From Adiantum capillus-veneris (taxonomy: Eukaryota; Streptophyta; Polypodiopsida; Polypodiales; Pteridaceae), in assembly GCA_014529385.2 (NCBI GenBank), contig CM043968.1:27721013-27785012 (forward strand): a stretch of 64,000 bases of DNA. The letters are read 5' to 3'. The translations under genes and the position numbers were made by a program. This document shows, piece after piece, positions 32,968 through 44,995 of the stretch. Within the stretch, counting starts at the first letter, position 1. Each line of letters opens with the position of its first letter. The notes below the pieces were generated by a model that saw only the letters and a program-made list of their open reading frames with translations, did no database searches and was not told the origin of the DNA.

Positions 32968-33669
32968 ATACCAAAACAAAAGCAAAAGGAACTCCCTTCA
33001 GTACAAGCAACAACGGAAGGCAGACAGCTGCATTTGAAAAAGGAAATCCGACTTGTGTAGATGCCAATCAACAACAAACCAATGGCAAACAAGGAAGTGC
33101 CAAAACATCTACAAAAACCGGCAGAAACAAAATAACAATGGAAAAAAAAGAATTTACGGCCCACGGCCATTCCGCCAAGCCAATCCTCTACATAGAAACA
33201 GCTACGGTTATATCAACAGTGTCGGCAAAGCAATTGCCTTTTGCAAAAAAGACAATTAAACAAAGAGCAGTAGAGCTATAGCTGTTACTTGCAAAGAAAA
33301 CAAGAAACCTCGACGGCGAATGCCAATAAGCATCTTGCTTATTCCCTTCTCTTGCACAGCATTAATTTTTCCATGCATTGACCGAGTATGCATAAAATAG
33401 GGCCACATTAATCGGTCAGGCATTAGCACAACTTTTTCAACCTATGCACGGCACATACTCCGAGGCCGACTGTACCACTTTACAATGCAGATACCTCACA
33501 ATCAGAAGGGGTCAGGCTCATTGTTGATTCTCAGCCAAAGTGGAGAAAGGCCTGGCTCACAAAGTACCGACAATACCTAATCCACTTGGTAGAGGCACCA
33601 AAAAATATCAGAGACAACCTCAGCTTTTGTCCTCTACCAAGGATCAGGATGTGGAAAGCGTAGGAAATC
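32968..33669 (+). other. Gypsy B stretch without a recognised gene
   Basis: K/Q/N-rich codons continue in broken frames to about 33300; then nothing is recognised. Confidence 0.5.
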
Positions 33670-34125
33670 TTGCAAAGGAGCCAACCCACTTGGCTGAACT
33701 ACCCTAAGCTGTCGAGCTTGAAGGCACGTGAGAGAATAAGTGTCCAATACATGGTGAAAACCCTAACGGGCACCATCAAGTTGTTCACTGGCTCACCTGA
33801 CCTTACATGCATTATGATGAAGAAAATTTGCAAAACCCTCTTAGCAGTGTTTGAGACTTGCAAGCCAGGCCAAGTGACCAACAGCATCTTTTTCGTCCAG
33901 GATACTTACAGATGCGCTTATGATCTGTCTGGTCAGCCTTCCAAGGAGGTGATACATGCAATGTATCAGAGGATAATGTTTCTACCATCCTATCACCTCT
34001 AGGCTTTTGAAGAAGCGTTCTATACAGGATTCTTCACAATAAACACTGACATTTTTGGCCCGACAATGATGAACCTGCATGCAAGATACGAATCACTGCT
34101 AAAGATGCGAGAAATGATACGATGA
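33670..34125 (+). pseudogene. Gypsy B 3' ORF, unknown
   Basis: 110 open codons (SSLKARERISVQYMVKTLTG, CKPGQVTNSIFFVQDTYRC) to a TAG near 34000, with similar-looking coding in the same frame afterwards (TINTDIFGPTMMNLHARYES). No domain recognised. Some Athila/Tat-type elements have extra ORFs here, some env-like, but I see no signal peptide or membrane segment. Confidence 0.45.
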
Positions 34126-34162
34126 AGAAGCAGATCCGCGGCCATGTCAGGGACGACATGAG

Positions 34163-34177
34163 CAAGGAGGGGGGGAG
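34163..34177 (+). other. Gypsy B polypurine tract
   Basis: AAGGAGGGGGGGAG directly before the 3' LTR. Confidence 0.85.
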
Positions 34178-35111
34178 TGTTAGAAGCTGGACACACCCCA
34201 CGGCAACTAACTACTCGGAAGCTTATTATTTTTGTAATTATTCATTCATTGAGGAAAACCTGATTTTTCACCTTATAAATATTGGGACTTACAGAAGTTT
34301 CCAGATTGTATCCCAGTTTTGATAAGTTAGATTGAGTAGATGGTTGATTTTGGAACTTTAGGGTTTGAGAATTGTAAGGTATATATACCACTTTTTGACC
34401 TTAATGGAAGGACCTTTTTGTCATTTTTAAAACAAGTTTTGAAGTCTGTGAGTGAGCGTATTGTGTACGAGAGAGAGTGTGAGCTTCATCTTGACGCTAC
34501 GTGTGCACTAGTGGTCGGAATCGAGTGCTGAGAAGTGGAGCGTGTTGCCCCTGATGAGAGCTACGCGCCGATACCTACATTGCGCGCGTACGGTCCGGTT
34601 TTGCGAGTTCCTTCTACGAGCTTCACCTGGTGTTTGGGTGAGCATACGTTGTCCGATTTTGCATTGCAGCATATCCACGCGTTCACACTGAGTAGAACTA
34701 CACATTAAGCACTTTAGATTTCGAAAATGAAGACCAGCAGATTTCGGCCAGACATCCTATGCGATTTTGCCCCGTGTGTTTTGGGTTGGGATTTTGGTTC
34801 ATAGACCTTAGGGAGAGCGACCTATTGTGTTAGTAGGGTCTCCTTCAAGTTCTATGGTGTTTCGAGAATTTTTGATGGATGTTCGGCTCTAGAAAGCGTT
34901 GTAGGAAGTTTCCTCTTATGCACTCTTGAAAGCTGTGACTTAAACAATTGGTAGAGACCTCTGTAGGAATTAGTTAGGAGTCGGTCGAGTGTAGGTTGAC
35001 ACCTTATGCTTGCTTCCACGCGCCTGCGGGTCGAGCTTCGTCCTTAGCTGACATTATATGTTAGGTGAGTTCTCGCTGTGCTTATGTCCATCGCGGCGTA
35101 TCCGTCCAACA
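34178..35111 (+). repeat. 3' LTR of gypsy B
   Basis: TGTTA...CCAACA, matching 16639-17561; GCTTG target duplication follows. Confidence 0.95.
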
Positions 35112-37403
35112 GCTTGAGAAACTCTATAAGGAGGTTTATTAGGCGGTGAACTTTCTGGAAGAAGTTCAATTGCATGGTCATCATTGCCTTGTTTAGGAGG
35201 TAGTTCACAAGGGATGTCATCAATAAAGACATCTTGAAACCCCTTGAGAAAATTGAATAACTCTAATTCCTTGTGTGTGTGTATATTTTCTTTTGCTAAA
35301 ACATTAGGTTCATTTTGAGAATCTTTAACAAAAATCATGTACACGGAAATAGAGCTCTTTATTGACTTATTGAAAGCTTGCGTATGTACAATGGGTATTG
35401 TGTTACCCATTTCTTTGGCATCTATGTACATATCTTTTTCCTTGAACCTAAAGTAGATTCTCCTTTCAGGGAATTTAACATTGGTAGCCATGCGATCAAA
35501 CCATGGTGCCCCTAGAATTACATCCTCATGCTTGAGAGGAGAGATAAAGAAGTCCTCTTTGTCCACATAGCTTTGGACATGGAGCCTCAATTTCACGATT
35601 AAGGGAGTGACTGAACCTTCTTGCCCCTTGAAAGCACCATCTGCGGGTAGGACATCTCCCATCTCGTAAGCTTGTATGCCTAGCTTGGTGGCCAACTCTA
35701 TGGATATGAAATTGTGAGTAGAACAAGGGTCAAAGAGAATAAAAGCATCATGTTCTCTTACCTTTCCCCAAGCATGGCATAAAGGAGATCCTTTGTGGTG
35801 AGTTTCCTCCTCTTGGATTTTGACCAAGGTAGCTCTAGGAGGCCCATAGTGGGTGTTATTTTGGGGACAAGCGCAATACACATGCCCTTGCTCGCCCGAC
35901 TTGAAACAGCGGTTATCCTTGCGATAACGCTCAAGCTCTTCAGGAGAGAGTTTGTTTTTGCCTTTGTAAACTCCCTTCTCCTTAGCTTTGTTGGAATTGC
36001 CCTTAGGAAACTTTTGGACATTGTCCTTCCCCTTAGGCTCATTGGAACCCTTGTTTTCTGTGGGCTTAGAATTTCTTTTAGCCCCTGTTTGGAAATTGAT
36101 TTGAGAAGCCACCATAGTATGGTGTATAACCGCGAATATGGTGCGTAGCCTTTGGGAGTTGACATACTCCACCATTTATTCAGTTAATCCCGCACAAAAT
36201 TTTTGGTTTTGCTCTCCAAAATCCAAATTGTTGAAGACATTGGCTTTGAGTTGTAGGTCCCAAAACTTTGAGTTGTTGGATTTCTGGGAGAGAGCTTCAG
36301 GCTTCGCCATTCGGTGAGTACTTTGTCTTGGCATCGGTGGCCAAAAACTGCTTCATAATGGAAGCTTTTAAAGCTTTCCATGTTCGTGGAGCTTCACCGT
36401 TGGCCTGTAGGCTAGACCACCATTGCTTGGAGGAATTTTGCAAGTGCATAGCTACATGGCGTAGCTTAGAGACTCTGTGAAGCCCTCATCTCAAAACGCC
36501 GCATCAAACTGCTGGATAAAGGCCAAGACTTTGTCCGTAGCACCAAAGGTGCCATTGTATGTAAGGAAAGAGATGCTCTTCTGTCCCTCTTTGAACTTGT
36601 TGAGCTTGGACGACCTCTTCCATGCGGCATAGGATTTCCTACGGCCTCTTCGTTTTGATGGTTCAAAAGTTGCACCATCACTTTCTTCAGAAGATGAGGA
36701 ATTTGAGGAAGATGGAGAAGAGGGTGACCTCTTTCTTGCCTTTTTCTTGCCTTGATCTTCTTTGTCTACACCATCACTTTCATAAGAGTAACAGGATGAA
36801 GAAGATGGAGAAGGGAGTGTCCTCTTTATTGCCTTTTTCTTCTCTTGCTTTTTGTCATCCCTCTTTGAATTATGGTGTGAAGAAGTGTGCGATGGTCTTC
36901 TCCATTTTGGAGGTGACTCGAGAGCGTTTAGCCTGCCATCTTTGGGGAGCCATCTCCGTCGAGGTGGCAAGAGACTCACTTCTTTCTCGTTCCTTCGGTG
37001 GAGGCTCTTGAGTTCTTTTTTGAGAAGGAGATGAGAAGCAAATTTCGGAGCCCTTCGTATGGATCCTCTTCTTCTTCCCGAATCGGAGAGAGGCCTCTTT
37101 TGAAAGTCTCACACGGAGCCCTTCGTATGGATCCTCTTCTTCTTCCCGAATCGGAGAGAGGCCTCTTTTAAAAGTCTCACACGGAGGCTTCCTAGGTTCT
37201 CTCTCACCATGGTGGGGATCTTGGAGAATCCATGAGTACAAAGCTACCATTGCACTTCACTTTGGAGGGATGGATTGCCCATGGCTTGTTAAAGCCTAGA
37301 AACAAGATAGTTAACAAGCATAGGGGCATCATTAGTAGCCTGTGCATTAGCAAAATCAAAGTTATCAACATTAATTTCACTCTCTTTACTATTGTCAGCC
37401 ATT
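35112..37403 (-). pseudogene. Gypsy A gag and protease, proximal part
   Basis: Minus strand from an ATG at about 37403 (MADNSKESEINVDN). A TAA near 37290 replaces the CAA found at the equivalent place in the gag remnant at 3045-3296. Then an R/S/E-rich region with K/S tracts, a gag body, a basic linker, a zinc-knuckle remnant CFKSGEQGHVYCAC (second Cys replaced), the protease FDPCSTHNFISIELATKL (the usual DSG altered), VILGAPWFD, and the RT lead-in ESSPPNKPPYRVSQA, where gypsy B inserted. The rest of pol is at 16638-13775. Several frameshifts. Confidence 0.9.
37045..37190. repeat. ~75-bp tandem duplication in gypsy A gag
   Basis: CGGAGCCCTTCGTATGGATC, CTTCCCGAATCGGAGAGAGG and GTCTCACACGGAG occur twice in order. 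Confidence 0.9.
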
Positions 37404-37806
37404 CTAACAACTTTTAGGTGTAAGCTTTTTAGGTGTACTTTGGCACTTCAAGCCCTAGTTGCTCCTCCTCTTTACCCCTTTAGAAAAAGCACTCAAGCTA
37501 ATATACCTGTAGCTTGAATACCATTAACTGCAAGGAATAGAAGAGAGGGTCGTTCAACGCCAAAACAGCACCGGCTCCTGTCAAGCTTCTAATAGCTCAA
37601 TAGTGGTTAAGCCGTAGGCAAGCCCCGTAGGACTCCACTATTAAGACCATAGCTCTCGACGGTGATGCCCCGTTATCTCCACGAAGGCAAGCACACTGCA
37701 AGGCTGAAAAATCCTTATTCTACTTACTCAAATGCAAGTAATAGTACCAACCATTTATAGCTAGCTTGAGGACCTCCCTTCTTGAGCAAGAAAAGAGAAA
37801 CCTTGT
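37404..37806 (-). other. Gypsy A 5' leader
   Basis: Lies between the primer site and gag; no gene seen. Confidence 0.7.
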
Positions 37807-37818
37807 GCTGTGATACCA
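37807..37818 (-). other. Gypsy A primer binding site, tRNA-Met type
   Basis: TGGTATCACAGC on the minus strand, one base from the LTR end. Confidence 0.85.
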
Positions 37819-37819
37819 A

Positions 37820-38987
37820 TGTAACATTTAATGGCCTAGTAGCTTGTCTGTAGTGGAAAATAGCATGAACATAGTGAGCAACTCATTAGAATAGATTCCT
37901 AATGAGAATAACAAGAGTGCTTGGGTGGAGAGTGAGTGCTTGGGTGGAGAGAGCAACAAAATTATAACACCTAGTTAGATAGCATGAACAATACTTCAAA
38001 TGAGAGAGAAATTAATCTATTGACAATAGTTGAGGACCGGATTTGCATGGAGCCGGTCCCCCCTCCAAAAGGCTTGTATTATGGTTTCTCCCATCAGGAG
38101 AGACATTTTACAATACAATTCTTTGTATTCCTTCAATACTATCTAGTGCAATGAAAATGGAAACTTCAAGCACTAAGCAAAACACTTATAAAACACAACA
38201 TCAATTCCCTCACGGTCTCAGACCCAAGACCTCACACACCTTCAAAGATGGTGAGACCTAGCGGGGTATGAGAGTAGATTGAGATGAAGAAGGAGTAGTC
38301 TTATGAGAAAGATGTACATCTCCTCACATAATCACTCATATTAGCATAGCTTAGCAAGGTTGGCTCTTGGTTGGATTTGCATCACAAAGCCAAGAGTTGG
38401 TGGTGTAGGCCTCCCTTCTCATAAGCTTGGAGTAGGTGATAAGCTTTCCATTAAAGCTTGAGAAGGAGAGAGAGAGTCTTCTTACTCCACACATGGACTA
38501 GTGTGAGTGTGTATGCAATAATGCCTTGAGAAAATCAGCCCCCTCTCTCTCTTGGTAGACCGCTCTTGCTATTTGCTCATGCTCACACCCTATTGGACCT
38601 CTCCACGCCTAGCTAATGGAATTTCAAGAGAATAAGTGATAGCCTTCTCAAATGTGTTCCCCTTTCCCATTTTGTGAGAGCTTTAGGTAATTAATCAATG
38701 CAACTAAACTCTCATTGGACCCCTTTGTCTCCTATCCAATAGGAATCAGCCAAGCCATTGGGCTGTTGAATGCTCATTGGACCCCTTGAAAGACTGTCCA
38801 AAAGTATTCTAGAGAGCTTAATTCCTATTGGTTCTTTTATTAAGTGTTTTTAAATTGATTAACTAGATTTACTCTAGCCTAATTCTCATTGGTCCACCTC
38901 CATGGCCATCCAATAGGATTTGAGTACACCTTGTGGGCATATGGGCTAGGGAGCTGACATATGTCCCTCTTTACCTTTGTGCAAAGG

Positions 38988-39076
<89 letters not shown>

Positions 39077-39424
39077 CTGTCTCATCTCCTACTTCTAGGG
39101 CTCACCCCCTCCTATGTAGGGATGCATCAAAACTTTTTGAGCACACACAAAGCATCCAATTTTCCTAGGCTTTTGATCTTTGGACACAACCTTTGAATTT
39201 TGGAATCTTAGCATTTTGGAAGTCTTAATAGGCTGAACCTTAGGGTCTTTTAAGCCCATTGTTGCACCTTGCTCTTTTGCAGATGGCCCCCCCTTTGGAT
39301 CCCTATTGTGGCCGGTCTCCCAGCTTAACCGATATTCTAGATTTTTCTCCCCTGGAATTTTCCCATATTAAATGATCAGTTTAACATGAGAAAATCATTT
39401 AGGATGATTAGATATTAGTTATTA
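37820..39424 (-). repeat. 5' LTR of gypsy A (long, about 1.6 kb, incomplete)
   Basis: In plus orientation it starts TGTAACATTTAATGG and runs to the CCATATTAAATGATCA block shared with 13321 and 47510. At about 39424 it breaks into a second LTR copy. It contains the GT microsatellite and a region of repeated CTCATTGG(A)CCCC motifs. Confidence 0.75.
38989..39075. repeat. GT microsatellite
   Basis: About 43 uninterrupted GT units. Confidence 0.98.
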
Positions 39425-40513
39425 TGAAGAGGATGAACCTAATTGATGGTAGCAACATAAACATAGTACTTAGTTAACTCGGCATGAACAATAATTTTTC
39501 AAGAGCGAGATTAGAGAACTTGACAATAGTTGAGGACCGGATTTATGTGGAGTCGGTCCCCCCTCCAATAGGAATTTTTATTATAGCTTCTCCCATCAAG
39601 AGAGAATTGGTTCAATACAATCTTTGTGTTCCTTGTGACCTAGGTGATGCAATGAAGATGGAAAGTTTCATGCATCATGAGCATAACATAAACTTTGAAA
39701 AAGAATTAACTATCCCAAGCATCAGTCCCAAGGCCTCAAACACCTCGAAGGTGGAAAGATCTAGCGGGACATGAGTGTAGGCAAGAGGAAGAGGAAACAT
39801 CTTATAGGAGAAAGAAGTAGTTCCTCTCTTATCTTCACTCTTCTTTCTAGTATACATAATAGCATATTAATTAAGATGGAGAAGATGGCAAGCTTAAGCA
39901 TTGAAGCATGGCTCTTGGTTGGATTTTCATTTCATAGTCAGGAGTGTTGGTGTAGGCTCTCAACTTCTCTACTAGCTTGGCAAAGGAGATGGAGCTCTTG
40001 TACTTTGCACTTCACACAATGAGAGTGTGTGTGGGAGAGTATACCCCCCAAGCTAGCCCCATTCTTTCTTTGGTTGACCCCCCCTTGTAGCTCAAGCTTG
40101 AATCTCATTAGACCCCTGCAAGAGTGGCCAATGACACATGTAGGATGAATTACAAGCAGCAAGGGTATCTTGGGACTAGTGTCCCCCTTTCCCCTTCATA
40201 AATGCAATAACAATTAATTAAATCTACTAAATTATTATTGGACCGCATGAGAGGCTAACCAATAGGCTTTAGGCACACCATGAGGAGGAACTTGACAAGT
40301 GTCCTATATGCTTTCTTTGTACCAGGCGTGCCTTGTGTGAGGGTGTGTGTGTTCTCTCTCTAGACCCCTCTTGTAGTGCTCGCCCCCTCCTTACATAGGG
40401 ATATTTTTTGACTTTGTGAAACACCTTACCCTCAATCACCTTAGTCAACAAGCATGACAAAGCACCTCAAGCTTTGGTAATGTTCCCACAAGCATCTCAA
40501 GCACCCTAGTCGG
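39425..40513 (-). repeat. Second gypsy-A-type LTR, left part
   Basis: GACAATAGTTGAGGACCGGAT, CGGTCCCCCCTCCAA and GACCTAGCGGGG-like blocks match 38028-38265 in order. It is interrupted at 40514 by the next element and continues at 47152. Confidence 0.75.
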
Positions 40514-42687
40514 TGTCGTGCAGCTCTACTCCCATGCTAAGAAAGATGCTAGAAAAATACATATCAAGCTTATTTAAAGCTTACTTGATTAATGGTCAGT
40601 GACCAGGGCTTGTTAACAGGCCAAGTTTAATGATTAATGTATGCCATATGCAACTTAAAAGGACCAACAGATGCCTTAACGATGCCAAAAATGATAATTC
40701 TTAAAGTAAGCACAGATTGAAGATTATGATCTAGAACTGCAGTGCTTGAAGTGCTCTACCGGCTTGTGAGTCTTTACGGCTCGTCGATTGGAGCTACGAT
40801 AAAGAAGTTATGGCAGTTTGAAGTTTAAATTGCAAATCCGTACTGGATTGGGCAACTACAAATGAGATGACAATAATGAAATGAATGCACAGGCCTGAAG
40901 TGCTATCTTTGTGGAGCGCATCGGTCTTTTCAGATCAGCGATCGGAGTTCCAGTTGCCAAGATACTGGCCGTTTAAGTTTCCTCGGGGACCGATTTCGTA
41001 CTAGTCTAATCCGCTCGGTCGGTGTTCCGTCTGGGAGTTTTTAGCACCAACAAGGGTTTTGAATACAGCAGAATAAGTGCTTGAGATAGCATTGCTTTAA
41101 TCAATGTGTAAGCCAAATTTGATGCCTACTGCATTACCCTGGCCAGTATGTACGCCAATGCCCACCCAAGGTTGGCCGGCAGTAGTCGTAATAGGCAATG
41201 CCTGGCTAGTCTGATACTCTTTGATGGGAAGACCTTACGTCAAATGCAATCACCTATACTTGCATCTTAAAGGTATGTAGGATTATACAAAATGTTGATG
41301 CGAGCATCAAAGTTCAAGATGATAATGTTAGTCAAGGACTACTCTCGAAGAATGCCGTGTTTGGCAGTGCTTTGCTAGATATGTATTCTCAAATATGATG
41401 CCCTTACAATGGCCATGGCCGCCTAATTGTTTAGCTTGGGAATGATTTGTTTGGCAATGCTTTGAGCTGCTATGCAAGCCGAATAATAAGGCCGCCCAAG
41501 GAAAGAAGCTGGCCGGCCACCAAATACCTAAAAGAATGGCTTAAGTGAGTGTGAAATAAGAAGAAAAGAATGGAGAAAAGCATGCAGGCAGCGTAGAAAG
41601 GCGGGGGGAGAGAAATGCATTGAGCACGTGCAACAAAGACCTCCAATGGGCATCGTGCAGAACAAAAAATTTCCCAGCACGCCAAGGTGCACGTGGGCGG
41701 AGCTTGTCCCGAAAAATTCCATGATGGTCGCCCCTTTGCTGACCACGTCATCAAGCCACGTCCCGCACCACATCAGTCACGGCACCGTGACTGATGGGCC
41801 GAGGCAAAAATTGGGGGGGGGGGGGGGGGGCTATTTTAGGGCAGCACGAGAGATATAGGAGGAGATTTTGGAGGGCATTGGGGGAGTGGAACGAAGTTGA
41901 AACGAGAGGCTTCTTGTGCTCACTCTCTCTAGTGGGCTTGAGCAAACAACGCGAGTTTTCTCTCTCTCTTTCTCGATCTCCAATGAAAGAAAGGAGTTTC
42001 CTATCCCTCTCTTGGTCGTAATCAAGTGAAAGAGGGTAAGCAAGGCAATCGGGAGAAGAAGCAAGATCGAAGTCTCTCTCATCCTCGACCTCGACTTAGT
42101 TCAATAACGAGAAGGGTGCTTGGCAAGAGCAGATAAGCATATCCCGGCAAGGAAAAGATAAGGCGAGAGAAGTTTGGCAAGAGCAGATAAGAAGATCCCG
42201 GCAAGGGAAAGATAAGGCAAGTGAAGTTTGGCAAGAGCAAATGTCGGAGCTCGACAAGCATTCAGGGAGTCTAGGGTTAAGTAGCAAGATAAGGGAGCGG
42301 TAAGGTATCCAGGAGAGAGGAAAACATCGCTCTACCATAATTGGGAATTACAAGGGCATCAAGCAGGGAATTTCACTAGATATGTACATCCTGATCAGCT
42401 TCAAATGGCTCTAATGGCAGGCATAGTTGAGAATTTTACAGTCTTGGTCCAATTCGAGAGCATTAAACTCTCTTAACTCCATCAGTGCCGTTATAGGCAA
42501 ACATTTGTAATCGAATTTCACTTCAACTAATCATTAGCAGCTTAAAACATTCCATTTGTCAAATTTTAAGCATTTAAGGTGTTTTCAGAGTCTTTTGCTT
42601 TGTGTTTAGCATCGAGTCTCTTGCACCTCCCATAGCTAGAGGCCCGGCGCCTGCCCGAATCACGTTTTGAACACATATCCCCCGACA
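40514..42687 (+). repeat. 5' LTR of the LARD-like element
   Basis: Matches 44996-47151 nearly end to end, with small indels including a shorter G-run and a missing AAGAGCAGATAAG unit in the other copy. Confidence 0.92.
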
Positions 42688-44995
42688 TCTTTGATGAACC
42701 CGACGCGAAACGAGCTGGGGTGGGAGGTTAAGATGGAGAAGCCAGAATAGTTAAAGCAATTTATTGAAGATTTCAGTACCAATGGATTTGATTAAAATCT
42801 AGCAATTACAGATTTCCAAAAATGATGGAATTGGTTCAAGGGTATCTATAGGAAGCAAAAGCCATGCAATAAAAAAGCAGATTGATAATGCTGTAGAGCT
42901 AGAACTTGATGTTGTTTGGGAGCAGTATTATATTTTTCAGGGATATGATCCAGAAGGTTTTATTGCATGTTATGAAGCTGAGATGAAGAGCCAAAATGTT
43001 CCAGAAGATCGGATGATTGCAGCTTTTGAGGAGGTTGTAAACTCGGATTTTAAAAAGCAGGTTCAAGAACTAGCAGAAGCATATTCCACACGGTGGGAGT
43101 ATTTTGCAGAGGAATTTATTTACGAAAGCTCAAGGATTCTAGATCGGGAAATAAAGGAGATTACTGAACGAAGTAAGGTTGTCTTCAGTAAAGGTGCAGG
43201 GGATCACATGCAGATCCTCAACTATGATGAATTCTAGGAGCATATTTCTGCAAGAAGTAAATCCAAAGAAAATGTTGAGCTGGAAGTAGCAGATTCAGTT
43301 CGAGAGGAGCTTATTTTGAGCAATGAAGAAAAGGTAAATGATGAATTTGATGCTGAAACAAGCTTATATGAATTTTTTCAAAGATTTCTCGCATGGACGC
43401 TACCTCTAATAATGGTTCCAGTGAAGACATAGACTATATAGCAAGTGGTTTGCAAGTTGTTGACCTTGACATGGGTTATTCTGAAGGAGTTCGTCAAGCA
43501 GATGAGCCTCTATAGTACATTACTAAAACTATCAGCACTATAGCCGAGAAGGACAACATGTTTGGTACAAATGATTGTATAAATAAAGCTAATATATACA
43601 CAATAGTAGCTGACTCTCGGGTCCCGTCTTTTGAAAGGAGACCCCACCCCCACCCCCACCCCCACCCCCCCCTTGGCGATGAAGTGACCAAGATTGTGGA
43701 CCCAGCACAGGATGAGCCTGAGGATGTCAATGAACCTATGATTGATACTAACAATATGCTTGCAGATGTTGCTGTCACAAAAGAGGATGCTATAATCGGT
43801 GAATTTTTGTCTAGATCTGAAGGAGATGTTTATGGCAGTATAGAAGATCTTTCTGATGTGTATACCTCTTCATAGGGGGTGCCAGATGAGCCTTTACAGT
43901 TCTATAATGTATTGCTAAGTGCAGATGAGGAAGCAGATGATGATATGGATGAGTATGAAGATTGCTCGGATCATGCTGATTGTGAACAGATTATAGATAG
44001 GTATTTTACATCTATGCTTGTACATGGGCTGCATAAGGAGATAACTCCTACAGTTTTGATAAATGTTGAGACTTCCAAGGGTGATTTTTCCGAGGATGTT
44101 ATGGATGAAGATCTACAGGATAAATTTGTTTTTCATGATCAAGCTAAAATCCCAACAAGTGAAAATTCATCTGATGATACAGGTCGAGAGACTCCCAAGG
44201 TTTTTCATGATGGCTATGAAGCTAGAGGGGGTGATGATGCTAAATCATCCTTGATACTGCAAAAGGTGCACAGGGTTTTTCATTTCCTTGGGCAATGTGC
44301 CAAATGTAGCTCGATTTGGATGTTATTCCTATTGATGCTATGTCAGTGATGTCTTGGCTGCCAGTAAAAGGGAGTCAGATTTCTTTAATGCTTTCTGATA
44401 ACGAGCTTAAGTTGCCAACAATTTACGGGATGTGGGTGTTGCACTATGCTTCAGGTGAAGCTCTAGTATATTGCGGAGCCCATCAATGCTATGTGATCTC
44501 AATGGTGTTTGATCCAGGAGATTCTAAGGATGTTCGTAAGGAAATTCAATATATGGATACTGATCAGTATGCATAGTAATTGCGTGCTATTTGAACCAAG
44601 GGTAGCATATTTGCACCAGAAATGCTTGATGTTGATTGATATAGGCAATGTATTCTCATGTGGATATTATGATGCTCCAATGTGTGGGCCATTCCTTATT
44701 ATCCCATTTGATCCTGGGGGTTACTAAAGTGCAAGTTGAAGATGCAAAGGATACCAGATGCCTAATGTAGCATGATTGAATGCTTTGAAGATACGGCAAA
44801 TACACTTCAGAGTTTTTGATGGGCAGCTACCTAATGATTAAGCTAGAATATTGATGATAGGGTATAAGCCTTATTTCATTTTTCGTATAGTTACGTGAGT
44901 CTGATGATGGTAAGGAGCTTAAGGTACCTGTAGCAGATGCAGATTGAAGTGTTGTTGGCACAGACCGGAGGTTGTGCAGGTTCAGAGGGGGTGGA
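42688..44995 (+). pseudogene. Degraded interior of the LARD-like element, gag-like or unknown
   Basis: Broken frames: 42983-43237 (acidic and helical, FKKQVQELAEAYSTRWEYF), 43558-43875 and 43879-44349 (very acidic, D/E-rich, e.g. ADEEADDDMDEYEDCSD), and 44316-44727 with WLPVKGSQI and LINMLSDNELKLP-like text. Stops and frame changes separate them. No zinc knuckle, protease or RT motif is visible. A short CCCCAC run lies at 43645. Confidence 0.5.

Larger units (their letters stand above)
16639..35111 (+). mobile_element. Gypsy B: 18.5-kb LTR retrotransposon with nested insertion
   Basis: LTRs 16639-17561 and 34178-35111 (923 and 934 bp) start TGTTA and end CCAACA. The 5-bp target duplication GCTTG lies at 16634-16638 and 35112-35116. 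A tRNA-Asp-like primer site and a polypurine tract are in place. Order: leader, nested H3-bearing element, gag/protease, RT-RNase H, integrase, an extra protease-like ORF, a 3' ORF. Element type fits a non-chromovirus (Athila/Tat-like) gypsy: Asp primer site, large size, extra ORFs. Lineage is inference. Confidence 0.93.
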
